A stretch of DNA of 64,000 nucleotides from Bythopirellula polymerisocia (GTDB taxonomy: Bacteria > Planctomycetota > Planctomycetia > Pirellulales > Lacipirellulaceae). Every line of letters starts with the position of its first letter. Position 1 is the first letter of the stretch. A program made the position numbers and the translations under genes. The notes under the pieces are model-generated. The model made no database searches. It worked only from the letters and a program-made list of their open reading frames with translations, and was not told the DNA's origin. The stretch is from NCBI RefSeq assembly GCF_007860015.1, contig NZ_SJPS01000005.1, positions 372,001 through 436,000 on the forward strand, in the 5' to 3' direction. Below are positions 7,683 through 14,955 of the stretch, piece after piece.

Positions 7683-8021
7683 CTAATCCTCTAAAACTGG
7701 GTTCAATTGTGACACGGCATTTAGCCCCCGTGTCGTAAGCTGTAAATTTGTGATGCGCCGCCCGTCCGCTTTGTTGACGGTTAGCAGGCCTAGCGCCTCT
7801 AGCTTCCGTATATCCCGCAGTAGCTTGTATTGCTGGGATGCGTTTTTTGGCCCGAACCAATCCAGCCCGCTGTACTGGGGGCCGTGTTCTATTTCCGCGT
7901 CGTAGGCTATCCGCTGGCAATGCCAGTCGGCCGGGGGCCGTGGTATCTCGGCTAGCTCTTGCGTCCGTCGCTGAGTCTCGAGCAATACCACTTTTTGTAG
8001 GGGGGTTATCTGTATTTTCAT
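7683..8021 (-). CDS. Winged-helix protein of the element
   Basis: 112 residues from ATG at 8021 (MKIQITPLQKVVLLETQ); the frame continues to an ATG at 8069, but the added residues come from an A-rich repeated leader and look untranslated. The C-terminal half reads as a winged helix: ASQQYKLLRDIRKLEALGLL as recognition region, then a wing VNKADGRRITNLQLTTRGL. Such proteins are usually DNA-binding regulators. It lies directly upstream of the coiled-coil gene with a 4-base gap. Its target could be the inverted CGTCCC pairs of the element, which is a guess. Confidence 0.6.
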   Translation of the reverse strand: MKIQITPLQKVVLLETQRRTQELAEIPRPPADWHCQRIAYDAEIEHGPQYSGLDWFGPKNASQQYKLLRDIRKLEALGLLTVNKADGRRITNLQLTTRGLNAVSQLNPVLED

Positions 8022-8093
8022 TTTTCCATTTTCGCGTTTTCGCATTTTCTCGTTTTTGCGTATTCTCATAAGTAAAGAAAAATGAATACGTTG

Positions 8094-8309
8094 CTATTGT
8101 CGCCTTCCCAAAAAAATTTCGTTTTCAAGAGTAGTACCTTTAGTGTAAAAACCCCATTTGCTTTTTTTCTCATATCGCAATCGAGAACAAAAATTTTCCC
8201 GCATCGCGGCCTCGGATTGTAAACGACCTACCCGGACCTCGACGGGGGTCGTAGAGGGTGACTCCCGGAGGTTCAACGGGTAGGCCTGAGTTATTTGCTG
8301 TGATGCCAT
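8094..8309 (-). CDS. Small element protein of unknown function
   Basis: 71 residues, basic (RLRYEKKSKWGFYTKGTTLE), ATG at 8309. It lies in the run of minus-strand genes between the zinc-ribbon gene (27 bases upstream) and the winged-helix gene. No motif is recognisable and no strong ribosome-binding site is present, so it may be a chance frame. Confidence 0.4.
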   Translation of the reverse strand: MASQQITQAYPLNLRESPSTTPVEVRVGRLQSEAAMRENFCSRLRYEKKSKWGFYTKGTTLENEIFLGRRQ

Positions 8310-8336
8310 AGTCTCGTTGTCCTAGGCCCCCTGGGC

Positions 8337-8606
8337 CTACAAAACAAAAATCATCGGGGTGCCCTCTACGGCCTTGTGGCCGCAACTCTGGCAGACTAAC
8401 GGCAATCGGCCGAAAAGCCGCTCTTGCCGCTCCCGGGTTTCCAGGCAGTACAAAACCCGCTCGCCGCATTTCTCACAATCCGCCAGTGCAGGGGTTTCGT
8501 AAGTATCAGGCGGGTTAAAAAATTCCACGCTAGGTAGGCCCATATAAAACCTTTGGCCGCTAGGGTGAAAAATTGTTGTCTCATGCGCCATTGTTTCGAT
8601 TTCCAT
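8337..8606 (-). CDS. Zinc-ribbon protein of the element
   Basis: 89 residues with CEKCGERVLYC and, about 30 residues later, CQSCGHKAVEG: two CxxC knuckles of a zinc ribbon. An in-frame ATG five codons inside the start (8591) is an alternative. The short C-terminus GTPMIFVL is hydrophobic. It is the first gene after the CGTCCC repeat cluster and heads the run toward 6386. A nucleic-acid-binding role is plausible from the fold, not shown. Confidence 0.6.
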   Translation of the reverse strand: MEIETMAHETTIFHPSGQRFYMGLPSVEFFNPPDTYETPALADCEKCGERVLYCLETRERQERLFGRLPLVCQSCGHKAVEGTPMIFVL

Positions 8607-8665
8607 ATCGGGGTTAAAAATCAGCCAAAGTATTTATCATTTTCTGCGGAGGATTTTTGCTCGTC

Positions 8666-8870
8666 CGTCCCGCTCCTCCCTTATATATAAGGGAGGGCGA
8701 AATCGGGACGACGAACATAAGTCTATCCGGCCCAAACCCGTCCCACCTCGTCCCAAACCCGTCCCGCTCTATATATGTAGTGGGACGAGGGACGAGTTAA
8801 TTTTTTATTTTTTTGACTTATGTCCGTCCCGCATGTCGTCCCGTCCCACCCCCGGGACGGGTTCGGGACG
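8666..8870. repeat. Cluster of CGTCCC/GGGACG repeats: probable replication origin or operator of the element
   Basis: In about 205 bases the hexamer occurs in direct orientation at 8666, 8739, 8749, 8760, 8825, 8837 and 8842 and inverted at 8705, 8782, 8789, 8854 and 8865. The direct copies at 8739-8765 have 10-11 base spacing, about one helical turn. Between the groups lie AT-rich patches: TTATATATAA (8681-8690), CTATATATGTAG and a T-rich run at 8798-8816. Iterons plus AT-rich unwinding zones next to the primase/ATPase gene (8889-10766) are the classic layout of a plasmid-type origin. No protein-coding frame of merit crosses it. Confidence 0.6.
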
Positions 8871-8888
8871 GGTAAAAATCGTCTGTTT

Positions 8889-10766
8889 TCAATCCTCATT
8901 TTTGGCCCCTCCAATCCACCTATGGCGATTTGCTCTGCCGCTCGTATCAATCGAAATTAGTCTCTCTTTTTCCATGGCATGTAGTTCCGCCCTAACGTCC
9001 ATATGCCGCCCCGCTCGTCCGTCCAAAATAAATTGGGTACTGCAATCGGGATTCATCGTAATAAGGGAAATTATCTTGGCTCTCATATCTTCGCCCCGGT
9101 CCTCCCCCAAATCCTCAAACCCGTCTAGCGCCGCATCCACTACGGATACGTCCCAAATCCGTCCTTGAATCCCCGGGGGGCCTTGGTTCACCGATAACTG
9201 ATACTCCCCCTCATGCCCTGCGGAACCGCCAGCGACGAGCCAAAACTTATTAGTGCCGCCGACAATCCGCGCCGCCGCCGGGGCAATCAAAATCCATTGG
9301 CGCATCCACTCGGCATATCCCGCGCCCGTTAGGTTGGCCCTAGTCGGCTTGGGGAACAATTCCCTTCCCCGTTTCGTGAAATGGTGAAGTAGAGCCATAG
9401 TGCATCTAAGACGGTCCCCTATGGCCCCATATTCGCGGAGTATCGCGCCCATAACGTGTACTTGGCTAGATATGTCGGCCTCCCCTGCGCCAAGTAGAGC
9501 TATGTAAACGGGGTCTATAACGCAAAATCCGATGTTGTGTTTTTCGATTTTCCGCTCCAGCTCCTCTAGATGCTGGGCCTTAGAAATCGTGGGCATGATA
9601 GAGGAAAAGAACATTGCCCCACGGGTCCGCTGGGTAATGCCTTTAGATGCCTCGATAGCTTGGCAAGTTTTGCGGATAGCGGGCCGTCCGGATTCGCCCG
9701 AAATCACTAGGACGTTTTTTTGCTCTAGTACCGGGAAGTGGCCGAGAAAATCCACCTTATAGGCAATCGAAACCGCCAAGTCTAATAGCGTCGATGTCTT
9801 ATAGGATTTTTCCGGGCCGCCGATTATTAGATGCTGCCCCTCGACTACCATATTCTCGACAAGAAACCGCGTATCGTCGATTTCTTCCATAAAATCGCAA
9901 TAGTCCATTTCCTCTAGGTCGAAACCGGTCCGGGACGATTTAGTGCCAAAGGATTTTTCCTGCATCACTAGGCCGTGCGCGTCCCTCCACTTGTGCAGAA
10001 TTTCCTTTTCGGTCCATACCGGGTCGGCCTTTTCCGCGTTAAACTTCCGGACAATATCTATCCCCTCGTCCCCGTCGATGCCATAGCGTAGGATTTCGCA
10101 GCATGCCCTTAATAGCTTGCCATGCCCATCGTCCCCGGAAATAGAATCCGGTAGGTTCATAATCTCAACTAGGCATAGGTCCGCCGCGTTTGATTTATTC
10201 TGCGGGGCCTCTAGGGCTACGTCTGGGGACGTTGTGCCAAAGTATCTAGAATAGATAGCGTCTAGGGCGTCCTGCCCGTCTGCTATGTCGTAGGGCTTGC
10301 CAAACGGGTTACCGGTAACCGTGAAATATCTCGCATGGTCGTATACCTCTACCGCCCCGTCACCTACTTTGGTTTTCTTGCCCGTGGCCGCTGGGAATTT
10401 ACCGCGTACCCAAAACTTGACGCCGTTACCACTCGGGGAAATTTCCCTATAGGTTGGCCCGATTAGGTCTGCGATTTCTTTGGCCCACGGTTTGAACTCC
10501 CCGGTACACTCTAGGCAATCGTCCAGGTCGATACCGGCATAGGAATCCTCGGCTGTGAACACGAAACCGAGGCCGCTAAAACCCGATTTAGACGCCAATG
10601 CCTTACTGGCCTTATCGAACGTGGTCCAGTGTTTAGGGTTGGTTATAGAGGCCTGATAGCCGTTAACCTGATAGGGGACTTTATCCCCGTTCTCGTTTTT
10701 CCATAGAATCCATTGCTTTAGATTCTCTAATTCTATGGGGTATGCCTTAGCCGTTTCTGTTTTCAT
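8889..10766 (-). CDS. Replication protein: primase-polymerase-like domain fused to RepA/DnaB-type ATPase
   Basis: 625 residues. Residues 1-175 resemble the primase-polymerase domain of plasmid and prophage replication proteins: GIDLDDC (78-84, acidic metal ligands), SPSGNGVKFWVRG (110-122), YDHARYFTVTG (142-152). Residues 200-265 resemble the small helical domain that follows (LLRACCEILRYGIDGDEGI). A RecA-like ATPase begins at about 300, Walker A GGPEKSYKTS at 316-325 and probable Walker B IGFCVIDPVYIALLG; the C-terminus is a winged-helix tail. It should prime and unwind the element near the adjacent CGTCCC cluster. ATG at 10766 follows GGGAAG. Confidence 0.85.
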   Translation of the reverse strand: MKTETAKAYPIELENLKQWILWKNENGDKVPYQVNGYQASITNPKHWTTFDKASKALASKSGFSGLGFVFTAEDSYAGIDLDDCLECTGEFKPWAKEIADLIGPTYREISPSGNGVKFWVRGKFPAATGKKTKVGDGAVEVYDHARYFTVTGNPFGKPYDIADGQDALDAIYSRYFGTTSPDVALEAPQNKSNAADLCLVEIMNLPDSISGDDGHGKLLRACCEILRYGIDGDEGIDIVRKFNAEKADPVWTEKEILHKWRDAHGLVMQEKSFGTKSSRTGFDLEEMDYCDFMEEIDDTRFLVENMVVEGQHLIIGGPEKSYKTSTLLDLAVSIAYKVDFLGHFPVLEQKNVLVISGESGRPAIRKTCQAIEASKGITQRTRGAMFFSSIMPTISKAQHLEELERKIEKHNIGFCVIDPVYIALLGAGEADISSQVHVMGAILREYGAIGDRLRCTMALLHHFTKRGRELFPKPTRANLTGAGYAEWMRQWILIAPAAARIVGGTNKFWLVAGGSAGHEGEYQLSVNQGPPGIQGRIWDVSVVDAALDGFEDLGEDRGEDMRAKIISLITMNPDCSTQFILDGRAGRHMDVRAELHAMEKERLISIDTSGRANRHRWIGGAKNED

Positions 10767-10840
10767 TTTTCTTCCCGTAGGGTTCCATAGTCTCTAGTCT
10801 GTTTCCGCGCCCTTTTTCCCGTTTTCGTTGTCTGATAAAA

Positions 10841-10876
10841 CCCCCTGCCAGCTACGGGAAGGAAACCGGCAGGGGG
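10841..10876 (-). terminator. Intrinsic terminator between HTH and replication genes
   Basis: CCCCCTGCC (10841-10849) and GGCAGGGGG (10868-10876) form a perfect 9-base stem with an 18-base loop; on the minus strand TTTTATC follows. It separates the HTH gene (ends 10920) from the primase/ATPase gene (starts 10766), so these are likely separately controlled. Confidence 0.7.
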
Positions 10877-10919
10877 CGTTTCGCCCATAATGGCCGAGGG
10901 CGCGGCCGGGCAAATATTG

Positions 10920-11129
10920 TTAGACTTTGGCCCCCTTGCGCTTACGGCCTCGTGTTTCAGTTCGGGGGCCTGTAGCGCGCATCCATGCGTCTATCTCGTC
11001 TGGGCAGAATCGCCATAACTTAGGCCCGACACGATGGGCGGGCATCATGCCAGTTTTGGCGTAGAGTAGAATTGTGCGTTCCGATACGTCTACTAGCTCG
11101 GCCGCTTGTTTAGCTTTGATAAATGGCAT
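10920..11129 (-). CDS. Excisionase-like MerR-type HTH DNA-binding protein
   Basis: 69 residues from ATG at 11129, preceded by AAAGGGGA. The whole protein is a MerR/Xis-type winged HTH: FIKAKQAAELVDVSERTI (helix-turn-helix), MMPAHRVGPKLWRF (wing), CPDEIDAWMRATG (last helix), then a basic tail RGRKRKGAKV. This fold is shared by excisionases and small repressors of integrative elements. It is at the opposite end of the element from the integrase. An inverted CGTCCC pair lies about 175 bases upstream, so autoregulation through that site is possible. Confidence 0.8.
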   Translation of the reverse strand: MPFIKAKQAAELVDVSERTILLYAKTGMMPAHRVGPKLWRFCPDEIDAWMRATGPRTETRGRKRKGAKV

Positions 11130-11302
11130 TGGGCTTTCCCCTTTAGGCTTTGTTGCCAGGGGATAGGATTGCCAATAGAGGGAGAGGCAGAAAACTACCC
11201 CCGGCAAAAATCGTTTGTGGACAATTTCCGCTGGGGCAATTCTTGCCAATCGGGGCAATCGCTTGCTGAACGTTGCCGCTGCCTAGGCGGCCCGATATTT
11301 TA

Positions 11303-11326
11303 CGTCCCTACACACTAAGAGGGACG
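11303..11326. promoter_or_regulatory. Inverted CGTCCC pair upstream of the HTH gene
   Basis: CGTCCC (11303-11308) and GGGACG (11321-11326) face each other across 12 bases. The same hexamer is clustered at 8666-8870 beside the replication gene. A shared motif at both places suggests one element-encoded protein binds both, for example the HTH protein or the replication protein. This is inference. Confidence 0.4.
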
Positions 11327-11423
11327 GGGACACGACTTGCGCCGCTTCCATACCTTTATTATAACCCGACTCCCGCAAAAGGAAAATAGGCCCCCTTTAT
11401 AGGCCCATAAAACCCACGGCCTC

Positions 11424-11453
11424 TGTATCATTTCTGTATCACTCGATTCCTAG
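11424..11453. other. Probable right end (attR) with recombinase arm-type repeats
   Basis: TGTATCAT (11424-11431) and TGTATCAC (11435-11442) repeat the pair at the left end in the same orientation, and TCCTAG follows at 11448-11453. Beyond it the composition changes back and GATC reappears (first at 11665). The core of the crossover cannot be fixed from one copy of the site. Confidence 0.4.
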
Positions 11454-11772
11454 GACCAATAATCACGGTTAAATAGCCACTTATTCTAGTTCCTGCGGGA
11501 CACGAAGGTGGATTGTTTGGTTCGCTATTCTCTCTGTCAAACCTGGTAAACTTTGCGGGTTTTGCCACTTCTGCTGGTCGTAGGGGGAATCGCGAATCCT
11601 CTTGAGAAACGGGTTGTGCGGTGTCGAAACCATCTTAGCGTGGACGACGCTGTGTCGACTACGCGATCCCCACCAGGCTCTGCGCGACGGGACCCATTTG
11701 ATGTTCTCCGAAACCCACCGCTGCACCGTTCGCCCGGCTCGAGTAAACCAGAAGGCCAATTCACCCGCTGCA

Positions 11773-12615
11773 ATGCCTTTGACATTGTTGCTGGCCCTCA
11801 TGGTGCTGATGCTCGCCCCAGCCGGTAGCAGAGCCGCTGCCGATGAGTCCCCCATCCGTTTCGTTGGATCCCCCAGCCGGCTGCAGCCACGGCTCACCAA
11901 CGAAACGGGGACTCCAGCGGTTTCTCTGAATAACACCGAGCCGTTGCCGATGAGTCAATCGCAACAGGCAGGATTCATTTTCACCACCGTAGATCCGGCC
12001 CCCGACTTGCCGGAGCCACTCTCTGCGTCAGCCAATCGGTCGACTGGAGAGCCCCTGCTGGTCGCCCAGAGCGAACCAACGAGGGAGCTCGAGGAGATAC
12101 CCACTCCGTTTGAGCCCCCACTTGATAATCCCATAAGTCCAGGTGGAATGATCGAGGTCCCGTGCTTTGTCGCCCCACCGATGTCCGCAGTCAAAGCCAA
12201 CATTGCCCTGCCCGTAGGAGACCTTCCTTCCGACAGAGCTCGATTTTGTTCGGCAGATACGCCCTATGTGATGGACTCCCGTCTGGAATTCGGTTGGGCT
12301 CAATTCGATTTCCATTGGTCTGCGACCTGTCTATGCCACAAGCCACTGTACTTCGAAGAGATCAATGCCGAACGCTATGGCTACACCGTGAGTCGTGTCT
12401 TACAGCCGATTATCTCGGGAGGGAAATTCTTCCTGACGATCCCGGCCCTCCCCTACCTGATGACGGTGGATCGTCCGTGTGACTGCATCTACACTCTAGG
12501 GCAGTACCGACCAGGAGACTGTGTACCCCGCCGCTGGAATCGTGTGCCCTTGCAGGCCAGCGCTGCCATCGTTGAGGTCGGTACTATCGCAGGGTTGATT
12601 CTTCTGATCCCGTAA
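11773..12615 (+). CDS. Secreted protein of unknown function, planctomycete type
   Basis: 280 residues from ATG at 11773, where a clear signal peptide starts (MPLTLLLALMVLMLAPAGSR, then AAA). The open frame begins earlier (11602) but the added residues are not protein-like. A Pro-rich linker (about 85-150) leads to a compact C-terminal domain: FHWSATCLCHKPLYFEEINA, ERYGYTVSRVLQPIISGGKF, CIYTLGQYRPGDCVPRRWNR. This Cys-containing module looks conserved and I recall it from planctomycete secreted proteins with no assigned role. Its 3' end faces the DUF4139 gene, 27 bases away. Confidence 0.65.
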   Translation: MPLTLLLALMVLMLAPAGSRAAADESPIRFVGSPSRLQPRLTNETGTPAVSLNNTEPLPMSQSQQAGFIFTTVDPAPDLPEPLSASANRSTGEPLLVAQSEPTRELEEIPTPFEPPLDNPISPGGMIEVPCFVAPPMSAVKANIALPVGDLPSDRARFCSADTPYVMDSRLEFGWAQFDFHWSATCLCHKPLYFEEINAERYGYTVSRVLQPIISGGKFFLTIPALPYLMTVDRPCDCIYTLGQYRPGDCVPRRWNRVPLQASAAIVEVGTIAGLILLIP

Positions 12616-12642
12616 TCAGTTCTTGACTCTACTTTTTCTTTT

Positions 12643-14535
12643 CTATTTCTTCACAGGCATACCGATGATCGACAGTTGCTTGTCGTATTCGATTTGCATC
12701 GTGTAGCGGAGTATTTTCTCCTTTGTGCCGACGGCTTGTGCCGGAACCTCTATGTCCCAGAGTAGGATGCCGTCATTGCGATCGGTCTTCAAATAGGATT
12801 CGTCGGTGCTGATCGGTTCATCCGTTTTCACGAGGGTTACCTTGATGTCATTTTCACCCACGGTGGGCAACCGATCCAAGAGTCGAACTTGAGCTGGAGC
12901 ATCGCCAAAGTTTTCCAGGGTCAGCTCATACGTGAAATCGACCACGCGGTTCCCACCCTGAATTCGCTCATCCTTGCTGACCAATTCTCGCTGGGCACGG
13001 AGCGAAGGATCGATACCGAGACCCACAGTAAGACTCTCGCCAACTGCGACAGTTGGCATTTCACTACGGCCGACGAACTGTCCGCCAAGAAAAGTGGCTA
13101 CCGGACCTGCCAGAAACACTCGGTCGCTAGTGTTGGTGAGCCGAGCTTCCTCATACACAAAACTGGTAAGCACCGGCGTGGCCAGACGGTAAAAAGTTCC
13201 CTGGAGCGGCATTGAAGCGATCTGGATCAGTTGCCGATCCGATCGGCTGGGGAGGCTCGTGCGATTGGCAAGTTGATAGCTGACACTCACCCCTTCGGCT
13301 GGCTTCAGGCTCATATCCCCTTCCCGTTTGAGTTCGCTCAGCGAGTTATTGAAGTCCAAGAGTTGTAACTTTTCGGCAGCTTGATTCAGTACGGCATCGA
13401 CGCTAGCCGTGTTGCTCACCTCTAGTCCCCAACCCCCTACGCCGCCTCCATACCCTCCTCCTCGACCCCTGAGTTCTCCTCTGCGACCCAATTCTTCAGA
13501 TTCTTGTCCCGATGCAACGTCTCCGAAGGGATTCGGCGCTTCCGCATTGATCTGACCACGCATTTTTCCCAGTTGGGCAAGGTTCTGTTGCGCCTGCTTG
13601 TAGTTTGCTGCAGCCGACATGGGTTGTTGATGTGCGGGTTCAGGCATGCCAAGTTTGATCGAGAGCGATTCTAGGCGAGGCGCTTTGGCTACGAGCGAAG
13701 GGGTCGCCGTTGAGAGGATCATCTCCACGTCGTTCCAATCCTCACCGCTCATCTGCTCGATCGAGGCATTATACTCGACGGTAATTTGGTCACGTTTTTC
13801 GGTAGCACGCAGATTGTAGGAGGGAGACCAATTGGCATTACCTACCAGATAACTAATTTGCATCTGAGAAGCAGCCTGCATTGGCACGTTGATGAATACG
13901 ACTGCTTCGCGCACAGTGCGAGCGGAACCTGCGGCGAGAGTGTCGCGTTTGCGGACGAGCAAGTCCTTTGCCTTGGAGTTAGTCCGTTCTTCTTGTGCTA
14001 ATTCCAATTCTCGCTTCGCAATATCCTCTCGCTCGGAAAACTGAAACTGGGTCAAATCCTTGAGCGTCTCTGCATTGAGAACTCCGCTCTTGAGTTCCTG
14101 CTGGGATGTGACTGCGGCAAACTGACCAAGCTGGTTGAGATACTGCTTTCGCTCGGCAAGCAAACCACGCTCCTGAGCAATGGCGGCCAGCTTGTCATCG
14201 ACCTCTTGGATTTGCTCGTCAAGCTCACGAACTTCCTGCCGTACGTCGGCTTCGATGGGGCGCACTCGATAGCGGACCGATCGGATCTGGATCCCATCCC
14301 CTGGCTCGGCAAACAAGCTGCCAGGTAGCACGGACTCGGGGAGATTGGTCACGACCAGTTCGAGCAGGCCTTCTGTTTCTGCGATATCCACCTCACGAGT
14401 AACCAGGGCCTGCCCCTGATAAACCGTGACGGCGGAGACATGCCCTTCAGTAACCACAGGCTCAGCGGCATAAGAAGCAATTGCCCCGAGCAACAAGTAG
14501 GCAAACAGAACGGAAGCAAATGTGTGGCGAATCAT
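12643..14535 (-). CDS. DUF4139 (MuiA-type) exported protein
   Basis: 630 residues from ATG at 14535, preceded by GGGAGA; an upstream ATG in the same frame (14754) would add 73 residues without protein-like sequence ahead of the signal peptide MIRHTFASVLFAYLLLGAIA. An N-terminal DUF4140 segment (VTVYQGQALVTREVDIAETE) is followed by a coiled coil (EQIQEVDDKLAAIAQERGLL) and the DUF4139 beta region (GNANWSPSYNLRATEKRD, SGEDWNDVEMILSTATPS), with a Gly-rich insert near the middle. The C-terminus reads LRYTMQIEYDKQLSIIGMPV. The family includes MuiA, named for effects on mucoidy; the molecular role is not known. Confidence 0.82.
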   Translation of the reverse strand: MIRHTFASVLFAYLLLGAIASYAAEPVVTEGHVSAVTVYQGQALVTREVDIAETEGLLELVVTNLPESVLPGSLFAEPGDGIQIRSVRYRVRPIEADVRQEVRELDEQIQEVDDKLAAIAQERGLLAERKQYLNQLGQFAAVTSQQELKSGVLNAETLKDLTQFQFSEREDIAKRELELAQEERTNSKAKDLLVRKRDTLAAGSARTVREAVVFINVPMQAASQMQISYLVGNANWSPSYNLRATEKRDQITVEYNASIEQMSGEDWNDVEMILSTATPSLVAKAPRLESLSIKLGMPEPAHQQPMSAAANYKQAQQNLAQLGKMRGQINAEAPNPFGDVASGQESEELGRRGELRGRGGGYGGGVGGWGLEVSNTASVDAVLNQAAEKLQLLDFNNSLSELKREGDMSLKPAEGVSVSYQLANRTSLPSRSDRQLIQIASMPLQGTFYRLATPVLTSFVYEEARLTNTSDRVFLAGPVATFLGGQFVGRSEMPTVAVGESLTVGLGIDPSLRAQRELVSKDERIQGGNRVVDFTYELTLENFGDAPAQVRLLDRLPTVGENDIKVTLVKTDEPISTDESYLKTDRNDGILLWDIEVPAQAVGTKEKILRYTMQIEYDKQLSIIGMPVKK

Positions 14536-14955
14536 GGTAGTTCTCCCAGAAGTCAAATTTGAAAAGTCATCTCCCATGGATATTACCAAATGGGAGTCAC
14601 TGCGGTATTGGACGTGGGTTGGGGCGAAAAGATTCCCGAAAATGGCATTTTGTTTCCTAAATCTTCCGGAATGCAACAACCAAGCTGAACAAGAGATGGC
14701 TGCCAACCCGGATTCCTTCTCAGACTGCGGGAAAAGCAAGTGCCACCATAGCAACTGCCAGTCCTAAAAAAGTGCAACCCAGCCCAAGATCTTTCGGGCA
14801 CGGAATTCGGCTCTTCCGATGTTGCAAACGCCTGGGATAGATCTTTCGACTTCTGTCCTAGCTAGGGATTGCTTGAATGGCCAGGTGAGTCCAGGTACTT
14901 CAGTTTCTTGCCAGATTTGGGAGGCACTTCTACATCTAATTTGTGCCTCGATCCC

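Larger units (their letters stand above)
2841..11453. mobile_element. Integrative element, about 8.6 kb, tyrosine-recombinase type
   Basis: Every recognisable gene from 2843 to 11129 is on the minus strand: HTH/excisionase-like, primase/ATPase, zinc ribbon, winged helix, coiled coil, two exported cargo proteins, zinc finger and integrase. The integrase sits at one end and the HTH gene at the other. Paired TGTATCA(C/T) motifs lie just inside both ends and TCCTAG just outside them. The composition is foreign: no GATC occurs from 2584 to 11664, and CTAG is frequent (12 copies within the integrase gene, 3 in the more than twice as long aconitase gene). No capsid, tail or conjugation gene is present, so it is a plasmid-like or satellite-like element. 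The exact ends are inferred. Confidence 0.75.

Noticed and set aside
8666..8870. CRISPR array
   Set aside because: Hexamers occur in both orientations with irregular spacing and no constant repeat of 24-40 bases; iterons or operators fit better. No CRISPR array was seen anywhere in the window.
11481..11936. 151-codon minus-strand frame opposite the secreted protein gene
   Set aside because: Composition is Arg/Ser-rich and lies antisense to the signal peptide and linker of the better-supported plus-strand gene; no motif or ribosome-binding site.
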